64,000 nucleotides of DNA from Saussurea involucrata (Eukaryota; Streptophyta; Magnoliopsida; Asterales; Asteraceae), in contig CM066317.1 in NCBI GenBank assembly GCA_033807775.1, positions 39,497,870-39,561,869 on the forward strand, written 5' to 3'. The notes beneath the pieces were generated by a model. It saw only the letters and a list, made by a program, of their open reading frames with translations. It ran no database searches and was not told the origin of the DNA. The translations under genes and the position numbers were made by a program. Below, piece by piece: positions 43,629 to 55,381 of this stretch. Every line of letters begins with the position of its first letter. Positions within the stretch are counted from its first letter, which is position 1.

Positions 43629-45683
43629 ATGATGAAAAATGAAGTGATGATGTCACTTGGAACCGAATCTCGTCCACCTATCTTGCTTGAAAATGAGTAT
43701 GAGCAATGGAAAGAAAGATTTTTGGACTTTATGGAGATAATCTACTATTGTCTTTGAAAGAAGGACCGATGAAACCGTTAAAGATTCCTGTTCTTAGTCC
43801 TAATGCACATGAAGGAGCTGAAAAGTTGAAACCTGTTGAAGAATATTCAGTTGAAGAAAGAGCAAGATTTGATGCTGATAAGAAAGCGAGATCTTACTTA
43901 ATCATGGGCATTCCAAATGAGATCTTTAACAAGGCTCTCAAATAGGAAATCAAATGAAAATAACTCTTTGTATTAATAGATATGAGGAGTTCAAGGCGAA
44001 AGAAGATGAGAGTTTATATAAGACCTATGACCGACTTATCACTCTTCTGAACGAGCTAAGTAAGAATAAGATAAAGAAACAGACAATTGAGGTCAATGTT
44101 AAGTTTCTGAGTATTCTACAACCTGAGTGGAAGAGTGTGTGTCGGCGAATGAAACATAATCCAAGACTTTCCACGATGGCTTTACATGGATTGTTTGAAA
44201 CCATCCAACAAGATGAGGAAGAAGTGGAAGAAGTCAAGGAGAAAAGGAATAAGAAGAAGAAGGAAATTCCTGACCTGGTGGCACTTAAGGTTGATATGCA
44301 TTCTAACAGTTATCTGAATGAGAGTTCTGATATGTTTGAGACTGGTTATAAGGGAAATACTTCAGATGACAGAGCCGAATTAGAACAAGTTATGCTTCTA
44401 CTTACCAGGCATTTTCAGCAAAGATTTTATAAGACGCCGTCTTCAAACAATCTGAGGTACACATCTGGTTCTAGGAAGTTTGAGAACAAAAACCGATTTG
44501 AGGGAAAGCCGTTTGAGGAAAAGAAGTTTGAGGAAGTTGAAAAGAAATTTGAGAATAGAGGTGATGGTAAGAAGAGGTTTGATGAGAAGAAGTCAACAAA
44601 TGTTCCAAAATGTTATAACTGTGGCACACCCGGTCATTATGCTAAAGACTGTAGGAAGAAAGTAGTTAGGAATTCTGACTACTACAAAACAAAGATGATG
44701 CTAGCCAAACAGAAAGAAGCAGGGAAGGCTTTACTTGTTGAAGATGAATATTGGCAGATATGACCGATGATGAGGCGGAGAATGAAGAACAAGCCAATAT
44801 GTGCCAAGCAGAGTTTAATTCTGATGAAGAGGAAACTTTGCACAGTGACTCTGAGGTAAGTTGGAAAAACAAAAAGAAGAAACGATGTTTTAAATCAAAC
44901 TATTCTTGCTGATAATCTTGAGAGAGAAAAGAAACATGATGAAATTAAAACTCTCAAAGATCAACAAGAACAACTTGAAAAAGAAAAGACATTATTTGAG
45001 TCTCAAATATTGATTTAACAAAGAAAATCAAAGAGCTAGAGGATAAGAATAGTGAGAGTGAAGTTTCCTTGAACAATTTTACAACTCAAAACACAGAGTT
45101 TTTAGACAAAATCAAATATCTGGAAAAGAAGCTTTATTTGAGAGATCAAACTGAGCAAACTATTCATATGAACAAACCAAGGTTAGTAAGTTCTATTAGC
45201 AAATATTGGGGACTTGGTTATGAAAATCCTAAACGTTTGGCGAAGATAAGTAGATCTCTACCAACGTTGTATGATTTTAAATACTTAAGATATGCCAGAT
45301 ATTTTCTTGAATTTGTTATCCAATGGTCAAACGAAGAAGAAATAAGATCAGAGGAAACCATGAAAAGATTGACCACGACAAAAATGCAACTTCCATTTTG
45401 TTATACTCAAGAGACTTTAAAATACCTAAAGAATCCGCATGGGACACTTTCGAATGACTATTTTGATATCTGTGTTGTTAAACCAAATTGTGAAAAACCT
45501 TTAGAAGCAAAAAGATATGTTCCACCTTTGATTCTAGAAGGAAGAATTTGCGAACTTGAAAAATCCATTCTAGAACAAAGAGTGAAATTTGATTTGGAAT
45601 AAGATTTTATTTCCGCTATTTTTACAAATAGTATTAAAGAACTATCTTCTGAGTTTGAGAAAAAGGCTGAAAAAGAAAAAGAC
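43629..45683 (+). pseudogene. Copia element C gag, broken, cut by element D
   Basis: Copia-type gag. The start MMKNEVMMSLG...RPPILLENEYEQWKERFLDFM leads into the UBN2-like region in shifted frames (43706-43945), with a gap or deletion near 43945-43960. Then come YEEFKAKEDESLYKTYDRL and LNELSKNKIKK, a Lys/Glu-rich linker, and the zinc knuckle CYNCGTPGHYAKDC near 44611-44652. After a frame change at 44763 the post-knuckle region continues with INKPRLVSSISKYWGLGYEN, which matches the D gag tail (MNKPKEFTYFNKEWGIGYDN). It breaks off at 45683, where the LTR of D starts. No protease or later pol domain of C is visible. Confidence 0.85.
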
Positions 45684-45966
45684 TGTTAGGGCAATATTAG
45701 GTTGAATAGAAGTTCAAGGTCTATTTTGTTATTTAATCATTCTTGAGCCTTATTAGTGAACGGACCGTGGGCTTGTTACCACGGGCCCATAGTATTTAAA
45801 AGCTTTGTTTAGCTTAGAATGAAGCAAGTTGTCATTTTACTTTCACAAACACTTATTGTAATTCTCTCTGCATTATTGAAAGTGAATTGGATGACCAGTT
45901 GAAATCATAACACCTGTTATTATCTATTGATTTCTTATTGTTCATTGCACGAATCTGGAACTCACA
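45684..45966 (+). repeat. 5' LTR of copia element D
   Basis: A 283-bp segment TGTTAGGGCAATATTAGG...GGAACTCACA just before a primer site. AGTATTTAAAAGC (near 45789-45801) is TATA-like. Only one copy is in the window, so the start is inferred from the TG and from the loss of C gag similarity at this point. Confidence 0.65.
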
Positions 45967-45968
45967 AT

Positions 45969-45980
45969 TGGTATCAGAGC
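45969..45980 (+). promoter_or_regulatory. Primer binding site, initiator tRNA-Met (D)
   Basis: TGGTATCAGAGC two bases after the LTR end at 45966. Confidence 0.9.
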
Positions 45981-46954
45981 AGACGAAACGATTCAAAGTG
46001 ATCTATTGATTACTGTGTTCTTAGTTTTTGAAAAACTCATATTTTGATTCTGTGAAAATTGGCTGTTATCGTTTATTGCATTCTGTTCATATCATCATCA
46101 TAATCGATTCTGCAACTTATCAACATCTAATTCGATCATCTTAGTGTGTTTTAAGCAAAATCAAAGTTTCAAGCTTTTGGTTTGGGTTCTTGCAAAAATC
46201 GAATTTTTACCATCAAACCTTGTTGTTTTGCTTCAAAATCGATTTGGGTATTGTTATTATTGTGTTTGGTCGAGTTCCTAACCTTTCAGGAACGATTTTG
46301 AGCAACCCTAATCGATTTCCAATCGAATTGGAAACCACAGCTGCGGTATCCGGATACCGTTGCCGCACTTTCCGGATACCTTCTAGCTTTCCGGAACTTC
46401 GCTTCCACTTTCCGGGTAAGTTCTTTATTCCAAGCTTTCCGGATACAATTGTTCTGGAAACCTAAAGTTTCCGGTAAAATATTTTATCCGGACAACTCAA
46501 AGTTTCCGGTAAACTATTTTATCTGGACAACTCAAAGTTTCCGGTAAAAATTGAATCTTTCCGGACACTGTCATCCGGTAAGCATCTCATCCGGGTACCA
46601 ACTCATCCGGTAAGTTCTGTGTTTGTTTTGATCATTCGGAAACTTATTTCATCCGGTAAACTAAGACTTTCCGGTAACCTATTGTTATCCGGAAACACCT
46701 GTTTATCCGTACACTTTATTATTGTCCGGAAACCTCTGCTGTTTGAACACTTCACACTCAATCTGATCCGGAGTCTTCCAGATCAGACATCACTTCCAGA
46801 TTCCTATCCGGTAAGTTCTGATTAGTTGATTTCTTACCTATTTAGCATAATCCACTCGTAGAACCTGCGTTAGGACATCACTCTTAGTGCCTTGCGTTAG
46901 GTTAACACTTTGAATCGAACAAATCGTCTGACGATCACTCTAGTGCAACTGAAG
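45981..46954 (+). repeat. Leader of element D with TCCGG motif array
   Basis: Untranslated leader of about 970 bases. From about 46345 to 46810 it has around twenty TCCGG motifs, several as TTCCGGA or CCGGTAAG. The CCGGTAAG(T) copies (near 46572, 46606, 46806, and CCGGGTAAGT at 46409) read like splice donors. The ORFs here only reflect the repeats. Confidence 0.75.
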
Positions 46955-49900
46955 ATGTCTTCACGCGACGCTCTTGCTATCGGCACCGATTCCAAACCAC
47001 CTTGCCTCTACCAAGGTGAGTACAGCCAGTGGCGGGACAGATTTATAATCTTCATTGAGTCTAGGGTCAACTTCGAGTATATCTGGCGAGCTCTAGAAGA
47101 CGGGCCAATTCCTGATCCCGTAAAGACAGTACCAGCCACTGCAAATGCTCAGGCTCGTACCGAGAAAAAGACACTCTCCGAGATGACTGACGACGAAAGA
47201 GGCATGATAGAGGGAGAAAAGCATGCCAAGATGTACCTTGTTCAAGCTCTACCTAACACGATCTACACTGCTATCGACAGCTACAAAAAGACAGCAAAGG
47301 GTATGTGGGATCAAGTGGCGAAAATGATGCGCGGGAGCGATGTCGGGAATCAACTGAAAATCAACAGCGCCATAACCAAGTTCGATGGGTTTAAGCAGCG
47401 CACCGGCGAATCCCTCACCCAGACCTATGAACATTTTTGTCTCCTTCTCAACGAACTTAACAAGAACCAAATCACTCACTCCAACACGGAAAACGCGCTC
47501 AAGTTTCTCAACAATCTGTTGCCTGAATGGAAGGTATTTTCATCTCATGTCAAGCACAACCACTTGATAGAGAACGTTGGCATCCACGAACTCTATGAGA
47601 CGCTTCTTCAAGACGAAGATGAAGTGAATGAAATTCTAAGCGAGAAGAAGTCTGTATCCACGTCAACTGCTGATCCGTTAGCCCTCATGTCTTCAAAACG
47701 AGGCAAATCGTCTGGCCGTCGTTCCAAACGAGCTCAAGCGCCAAGTGATTCTGAGTCAGAAACTGGGGAAAAAGAAGACAGTGATTCTGATTCTGAAGTA
47801 GCTGCCATTAAGAAAGCAATGGCCCTGCTCTCCAAATCTTTCCAACAAAAGTTCTATAAGAAGCCGGCGTCTAATAATCAGCACTACTCCACCTCCTCCA
47901 ACAAGCGTCATGATTATCAAGACAAATTTGAAGGAAAGAAGAAAGCTGATAAGTCCAACCAGTCGGACAAGAAGGAGAAGACAGAGAAAGATGACCGCAA
48001 GTCTGACTCAAAGAAGAAAGACGAACCCGTGACATGCTATAACTGCGGGAAGCTTGGTCATTTTGCGAAAGACTGTAGAAGGCCTGTTGTGAAGAACACT
48101 CATTATTATAAGGCTAAGCTCGCTCTAGCTGAACAGAAAGAAGCAGGAGAAGCTATGTTTGTTGAAGACGAATACTGGTTGGGTCAATCTGATGATGAAA
48201 GCGAATCTGATGGTGCTGATGCTTTCATGGGATACCACTCTCCTGCTGATGAAGAAAAGGCAAAGTCAAGTCAGGTATGTGAATCTACTCCTCATGATTT
48301 CTTTGATCAAATGCAATCTCTTGCTGAACGGATAGATTTCTTCAAAGCCACCTCTAACGAACAACTGCTTGAAATTAGATCACTATCTGAAAAGCTAGAT
48401 GTTCAAAAGAGAATAACTGAGAAACACAAGTCCGAAAATGCTAATTTAAAAGAAAATTTTAAAAATCTTTCAATAGCACCTAAGGACTTAAGGGCCAAAA
48501 TATCTGAACTACAGTGACAACTTGATCAGTGTGAGAATGAGAAAGCTGAAATTGTCTATCAATGCTCTGCTCTTCAAATTCAGCACAAGGAGTTTGTCGC
48601 TAAAATACTTGACCTTGAAACCAAACTCCACAAAAGAGGTCAAACTGATCAGACTATCCACATGAATAAACCCAAAGAGTTCACTTACTTTAACAAGGAG
48701 TGGGGAATCGGATACGATAACCCACACTATTTGAAAAAGGGTTTTTTCAATACACCTACACTGTATGATTTTGGTTGTTTAGGATTAGACAAAAAGTATC
48801 CAAAATATGCGATTAGATGGACTGGTCCTCTTGAACCTGAAAAGGAAGAGGAAATTGAGGAATATAAGCTAAAGAACACGTCTAAAATGAAACTTCCTTT
48901 TTGTTAGGAGCCTTTAAACTATTATTATGAGAAAAATCAAAAGAAGTACCTCTCGAATGACTATTTTGACTGCTATAAGGTTGTGACGCCCAAGGATTCC
49001 TCCAAAAAGGATGAGGTCCAAGCAACCGAACCCAAGACTGAGACGGATGAGTTCAAACTCTATGTTCCTCCTCTCGTCTTGGAAGCAAAGATAGTCGAGT
49101 TAGAGGAGTCACTCGAGAAGGAAAGGTCCAGTTTTCAAAAGGAAAAGCAAGAACTAATCACTGAACTTGAGAAACTCAAATCTGAGAAAACCGAAGTTGT
49201 GTCGAATGAAGAACAGGAAACTCTACGGTGTGAAATCAATAATCTCACATCAAAACTGTCTGCCATGGCAACAGAAACGATGAAAGAGCACATAAGAAAT
49301 GGTCAACTCCAAGAGCAGATTGACCTACTTCAAACTGAAAAGAAGATTTCACCCGAACTTTCCTCCAACTCATCTGACACATCCTCGTGTAAAGCTTTCA
49401 TAGGAAATATCTCTTCACAAGAAAGTAAAGAATCTCAAGATGCGTGTGCTATAAGGAATTTAAACTCTAATTGTTCAAACGCTTCCGCACCGAATTCCCT
49501 AAAGCACACAGACACAAAGTGTTCCTCGCCTTCCTCGGCCAATCCAAGTCCCACTATCCTGGATATTGATTTATCAGAATATATGAACTCCGAAGGCTAT
49601 TCTGATGAAGAGTTTGAATCGTTCCCTTTCGACAAACCTCTTCCAAGTCATTCTGACTTCTTATCACCAGTGGTTAATCGCCCGGTCAATTTTCTAAAAG
49701 GTGACTGTTCCACAACAAAGACCCCAGCTGTGATTAAGATTTCTAAAACTAAGTCAGATTCTCAAAAACAATCACAGCCAAGGCAAAAGACCGGACAATC
49801 AACTGCTAAGATTCCTGTTACCTCAAAATCTACTGACCGTGCTGTCAATGTTGTTTCAGATAAAACCGGTCGAGCTAAACAAGACAAACCAAAGTGGCTA

Positions 49901-50176
49901 GCTAAGGAATCTATCGAGGATGCTGCATCAAAGTCATTTAATAATGTTTTTTATCCTAGAATGAACAAAAACGATTGTGCTTGGAATCATAGGAATGATT
50001 TTGTTAAACGTGATGTTAATTTTCCAATTAAGCTTTATTCCATTCAGCAATTGATTCAATTATCGCATGATTGTTTGTGTTGTTCTAGTTGTGGTTGGAA
50101 TGACTTTGATGATATTAATAACAATGATTGGTTTGGGTCATATCATATATATAATCACACACCCAAAGACACCTAA
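46955..50176 (+). pseudogene. Copia element D gag, with in-frame stops
   Basis: Start at ATG 46955 (MSSRDALAIGTDSKPPCLYQG). UBN2-like capsid region with EYSQWRDRFIIFIESR, MYLVQALPNTIYTAIDSY, FKQRTGESLTQTYEHFCLLL and LNNLLPEWKVF. A Ser/Asp/Glu/Lys-rich linker precedes the zinc knuckle CYNCGKLGHFAKDC (about 48036-48077). A long post-knuckle tail follows with INEPKEF-like, LYVPPLVLEAKIVELE and coiled-coil Glu/Lys segments. All lie in one frame to 50176, interrupted only by TGA at 48515-48517 and TAG at 48905-48907, both one C-to-T change from sense codons. The extended tail after the knuckle is typical of Sirevirus gag. Confidence 0.88.
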
Positions 50177-53100
50177 GAGGCAACCTGCTTCAAAACCAGT
50201 TCCTCCAAAAAGTGTAAAACCTACACTCAAGAAAGGTTCAAAGAAAGTTCCTCCAAAATCTGGTTCAAAGCAAGTTCCTCCGAAAGGTGTCAAACCTAAC
50301 CCTCCAGGACCCATACAAATATGGGTACCTAAGGTCCGCAAATCTCGTTTTGCAGGACAGTCATTTGTGGTACTTAGACTCCGGATGCTCCAAGCATGAA
50401 CTACAAAGAACAATATGGCGGAGACGTGAGATTCGGGAACGATAACAAAGCGCCGATTTTGGGCTATGGCGACATTGTTCAAGACAAGATCACCATCAAG
50501 AAGGTTTCACACGTCGCGGGATTGGGACACAATCTGTTCAGTATCGGCCAATTCTGCGACAAAGATCTCGAGGTCCGATTCAAAGCCAAAAGGTGTAGAA
50601 TCCTCAATGACGACGGAAAGGAGCTACTGGTTGGAACGCGAAAGACCAACCTCTACACCATCGAACTCGCAGCCCTGAAGACCGATAGTACTGTTTGCCT
50701 AATGTTAAAGGCCAATTCCCAGCAAGCTTGGATTTGGCACCGACGTCTATCGCACCTGAACTTCAAGAGTATCAACAAATTGGTGCTGGGCGGACACGTA
50801 AAAGGCATGCCCGATCTTCAATTCGTGAAGGATAGACTCTGCGGAGCATGCTAGATGGGAAAGATGAAGCGTGCGACGCACAAGCCGAAGGAAGCTCCGA
50901 GCACGTCCCGGTCCCTAGAACTTATTCATATGGATTTGTGTGGACCGATGCGCGTTCAGAGCATCAACAAGCGCAAGTATGTCCTGGTGATGGTGGATGA
51001 CTTTTCACGCTACATATGGGTCAACTTTCTACGCTCGAAGGACGAAACTCCGGAGCTGATCATCAATCATCTGAAGACCATCCAACTGAACCTTCAAAGT
51101 CCAGTTCAGACTATCAGGACCGACAACGGGACGGAATTAAAGAATCAAACGGTGAACGACTATCTGACTTCTGTCGGTATTTTGCAAACCTTCTCGGCCG
51201 CACGCACTCCTCAACAAAACGGAGTGGTAGAAAGACACAATCATACCCTGGTCGAAGCTGCTCGCAACATGCTTTCTCAGTCCAAACTGCCGCTATTTCT
51301 CTGGGCCGAAGCGGTGTCTACTGCTTGTTATACGCAAAACCGCTCCGTCATCAACAAGTGGGTCAACAAGACGCCATACGAGATCATGAACAACCGCGTC
51401 CCGAACATCAAGTATTTCCATGCGTTCGGATGCACGTGCTACGTCCTCAACGACAAAGACGATCTCGGCAAATTCAGCCCAAAGGTGGACGAAGGAGTTT
51501 TCATAGGATACTCTATGCAGGCTAAGGCGTATCGCGTTTACAACAAACGGACCAAATCCGTTACCGAGAGTGTAAACGTGACATTCGACGAAGCCACAAA
51601 TTTGGCTTCTGAACACATCAGTTCAGAACCCGGTTTAACTGGCGTGCTAGCTTCCGAACTTCCACGTTCGGGATCTGCACAAACGGCAGTAAATCTGAAT
51701 CATGCATCTACGTCGAATGCTGATATTTCAGATTTAGATTTACTGTTTCAATATTTCTATGATGACATGCTTAACATTTCTACTCCTCGTGTCTCAGCAC
51801 AACCAAGAATTGAAGTTGCTCAAATCAAGAATTCGGCGAATCTCTCCGGTCCGCCGCCCTCGACTAGCACTCCATCCATCACATTGGAGACACCTCAGTC
51901 ATCATCCTCAACATCAACTGATACTACCATCCCCCCGGAGGAACCAATACTTAACCAGGAGATCGCTCCTCAAGATTCGTCATCTGCTACAATCGATGTT
52001 CAACCTTTGATTTCCTCGGAACCAGAAGTTGTTCAACCCTCGACGAATCCTCCCCCATCTCCTCCAAGAAATCAACCGGCGACACTTGAAGCGGTACAAG
52101 ACCTTCCATCTGGTGATTACGTGGATCCAGACGCCTCACATTCCACTCAGCAGCCGCTTCCACACACCACCAAATGGACGAAAGCTCATCCCCTGCACCA
52201 AATCATCGGTGATCCCTCCACTCCAGTCCAAACGCGAGGCGCATCAGCTAATTTCTGCCTCTTCTCCGGATTCTTGAGTAAGATCGAGCCTATAACCGTC
52301 CACGAAGCACTCGAAGATCCGGACTGGATCATAGCCATGCAAGAGGAGCTCAACCAATTCGAGGCCCTCAAGGTATGGCGACTTGTCCCACGTCCGACCC
52401 ACAAGGCGGTCATCGACACTAAGTGGATCTTCAAGAACAAGAAGGACGAGGACGTCATCGTAGTACATAACAAGGCGCGTCTCGTGGCCAAGGGATACCG
52501 TCAGTAAGAAGGGATAGATTATGACGAGACATACGCTCCGGTGGCAAGGATCGAAGCAATCCGTATATTCCTTGCATACGCCGTACACAAGAACTTCACG
52601 GTCTTCCAAATGGATGTGAAGACCGCATTCCTCTACGGCGATATCAAGGAAGAAGTGTACGTCTCACAACCGGACGGATTCATGGACGATTCGAAGCCTG
52701 ATCATGTCTACGTTCTAGACAAGGCGCTTTATGGCCTAAAGCAAGCTCCACGAGCCTGGTATAATACTCTATCATAGTTCTTGCTAAAATCAAAATTCAC
52801 ACGAGGTAAGATAGATTCGACTCTTTTCATCAAGAACGAAAAGGTCATATTGTTTTAGTTCAAGTGTATGTCGATGACATAATTTTCGGTTATACTAATC
52901 CACAATATGCTAAGAACTTTGCAAAGCTCATGGGACAATTTTTTAAAATGAGTATGTTATGTGAGATAAATTTCTTCCCCGGTCTTCAAGTTAAACAACT
53001 GTCGACCTGGATATTCATAAACCAGGCTAAGTACATCCGGGATATTCTTAAGAAATTCCAGATGGAACAGTCCTCACCAATGAAAACTCCCATGACACCC

Positions 53101-53814
53101 GATACAAAGCTACACGCCGATCCTAACGGAAAGGATGTGGACACTAAAACGTACCGGGGAATGATTGGTTCTTTGATGTACTTAACTGCTAGTAGATCGG
53201 ACCTCATGTTTTCCACATTTCTATGCGCCCGGTTTCAATCAAAACCAAAAGAGTCTCATTTAATTGCTGTCAAACGAATTTTTCGTTATTTACGTGGTAC
53301 TGCTGATCTTGGCCTGTGGTACCTGAAAGAGACAGGTTTTGAGCTGTCAGCATACTCTGATGCGGACCATGCGGGCAGCATGATGGATCGGAAGAGCACG
53401 TCGGGTCACGTGCAGTTCTTGGGCGATAACTTGGTAAGTTGGGCATCCAAGAAGCAGCAGTGCGTCTCTACGTCGACTGCCGAGGCGGAATACATGGCCG
53501 CCGCAAGCTGCTGTTCTCAAGTGATTTGGATGCAGACGCAACTCAAGGACTACGGTTTTACATATGTCAAGGTGCCCATCTAATGCGACTCGAAGAGCGC
53601 TATTGTGATATCCAGCAATCCGGTCCAGCATACGAAGACAAAACACATAGACGTTTGGTATCACTTTATCAAGGATCACGTTGAAAGAGGTACAGTCAAA
53701 CTCTATTTTATAAATACTGAACATCAGTTAGCAGACCTGTTTACAAAACCTCTGGACGAAAAACGCTTTAATTATCTAGTGTCCACGTTAGGTATGCTAA
53801 ATCTGAAGACTTAA
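50177..53814 (+). pseudogene. Copia element D pol, broken
   Basis: Copia-order polyprotein. A Lys/Pro repeat linker (PPKSGSKQVPPKG) comes before the protease motif WYLDSGCSKH (50368-50397), intact but followed by a frameshift. Integrase: WHRRLSHLN...CGAC zinc region, LIHMDLCGPM, IRTDNGTELKN and QQNGVVERHN supply the DDE residues. After a variable Ser/Pro linker comes RT with DTKWIFKNKKD, FQMDVKTAFLYGD and the catalytic YVDDIIFG (52867 onward), then RNase H with SAYSDADHAGSMMDRKSTSG and STSTAEAEYMAAAS up to ADLFTKPLDEKRFNYL. Stops at 50852 (TAG), 52505 (TAA), 52775 (TAG) and 53581 (TAA), and a frameshift between 52775 and 52864. Catalytic residues are largely kept. Confidence 0.92.
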
Positions 53815-54077
53815 TCTGAATGTGTACCATATACAAATTCCATACATCTACGAGAAACTGTCTACTCATCATTCGTTGTTCACACTCTTGATGATTCAAT
53901 ATACACTTTCTCGCATCTATATTCTACTTGTATCAGTTACATAGTTAGGATTGAGTCTCTGTCTTTATTAGGTAGATTTCGTTTGTTTATTTTCTTTCTA
54001 CGTGTGTTCCTTTTATTTCATACTGTCATCTAGTTTAATTGGTTTTATATCTGTGCTTTCACAAGTGTTCATGTGTT

Positions 54078-54385
54078 CAGGGGGAGCATGACCAACTATC
54101 AGGTAAGTTTATTCTATTGTTGAGGGGGAGCGTCACACACAAGTTTTTTTCTAACTGTCATTAAGTTTTTTTGTGTGTGTGGATACTCCCGTGTGCATTT
54201 CACACTACGCACACACTCTGAGGGGGAGAATATCACTTTATGCTCATCATTTGAGGGGGAGCGACACAACATTTTTCCTTTATCTATGTAAAAGTTTTTT
54301 TTTTTGTGTTCGACTCTCCATTGCACACACTGGCACAATCTGAGGGGGAGCAGAGAAATCCCCATGCTCAGTTTGAGGGGGAGCA
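54078..54385 (+). repeat. Cluster of six polypurine tracts (D)
   Basis: GAGGGGGAG or CAGGGGGAG occurs near 54079, 54122, 54220, 54253, 54342 and 54374, about 260 bases after the end of pol. Spacers are rich in CACACA/TGTGTG. Multiple polypurine tracts are known from Sireviruses, where they lie upstream of the 3' LTR; here they lie before the third ORF. Confidence 0.8.
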
Positions 54386-55381
54386 AGAGAAGGTTCTTTC
54401 AAAAGCCTAATAATCATTTTTCTCTTGAAATTTTGAAAGAACAGGGGTGTTTTTGTCAAAATGACACAGTGTCCGGATAGGTTTCCGGAAACCCTTCTAT
54501 CCGGATAGGTTTCTGGACCGGATGGGTATCCGGATGACCCACCCGGAAACCTGGTGCACTATTTAAAAGATCCGAAAAGCACACTGCTCATTCATCCGGA
54601 TATTTTCAAAAACCTCGTAAAACCCTTTGACTCTCTCTCTCTCGCTCGGACACTCGCTCAATCCAAGATTCTCACTCGCTTTTCGTTTCTAAGTCAGGCA
54701 TGTTCTGCATTTCACTAATTCGATCATTCGTAGTCGACTTTAATGCACTTCAACCTACAAATCGACCACAGATTCGGTCGATCCAGGGTTTCCGAACCCT
54801 TGTTTCGAGTCGAACATCGCTCGATCGATTTCAGGGTGTTTTTAGCTGAGTTACAACATCTAGTATGCACCCACAAATACTTGACACTGTTATGATACTT
54901 GGGATGTTGCTTGCAACTGTATTCTAGATAAATCGATCCATCTGATTGTCGTCCGGACACATTCACCTTGTCCGGACACCATCAATGTCTAGATATTTTA
55001 TTCGGACACCACCATCGTCCGGTAACCCTAGTTGTTCGGAAACCTAAGGGTTTCCGATAAGTTCAACTATCCGGATTGATGAGTTGTCCGGTAACCGAAG
55101 ACATTCGGAAACACATTTCTTATCCGGAAACCGGTTTTTTGTCTGGATTGTTACCTTGTCCGGAAACATTCTTCACACCCGGAAACATTGGTTGTCCGGA
55201 TACTTTTGTCCGGACACTCTTTTTTGTCCGGAGACCCCTGTGTTCTTCATTTCAGTACCTTGTCACATCACTACCAGTCCTCAATCTGTCTCAGATTGCG
55301 CCATTTACTGCAAAGGTACGCGCCTACACTTATTCATCCGCCTTGCTTACTAACATTGACTCTTTCTTTCAGACATTTTCC
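54386..55381 (+). repeat. TCCGG-rich region before D ORF3
   Basis: Non-coding stretch with a second array of TCCGG(A/T) motifs, dense at 54470-54600 and 54950-55240, of the same type as in the D leader. It also has a CTCTCTCTCTCTCGCTCG run near 54630-54650. The frames that cross it are translated repeats. Confidence 0.75.

Noticed and set aside
51016..51525. 169-codon plus frame inside D integrase
   Set aside because: It lies in another frame over the conserved integrase core and has no recognisable content.
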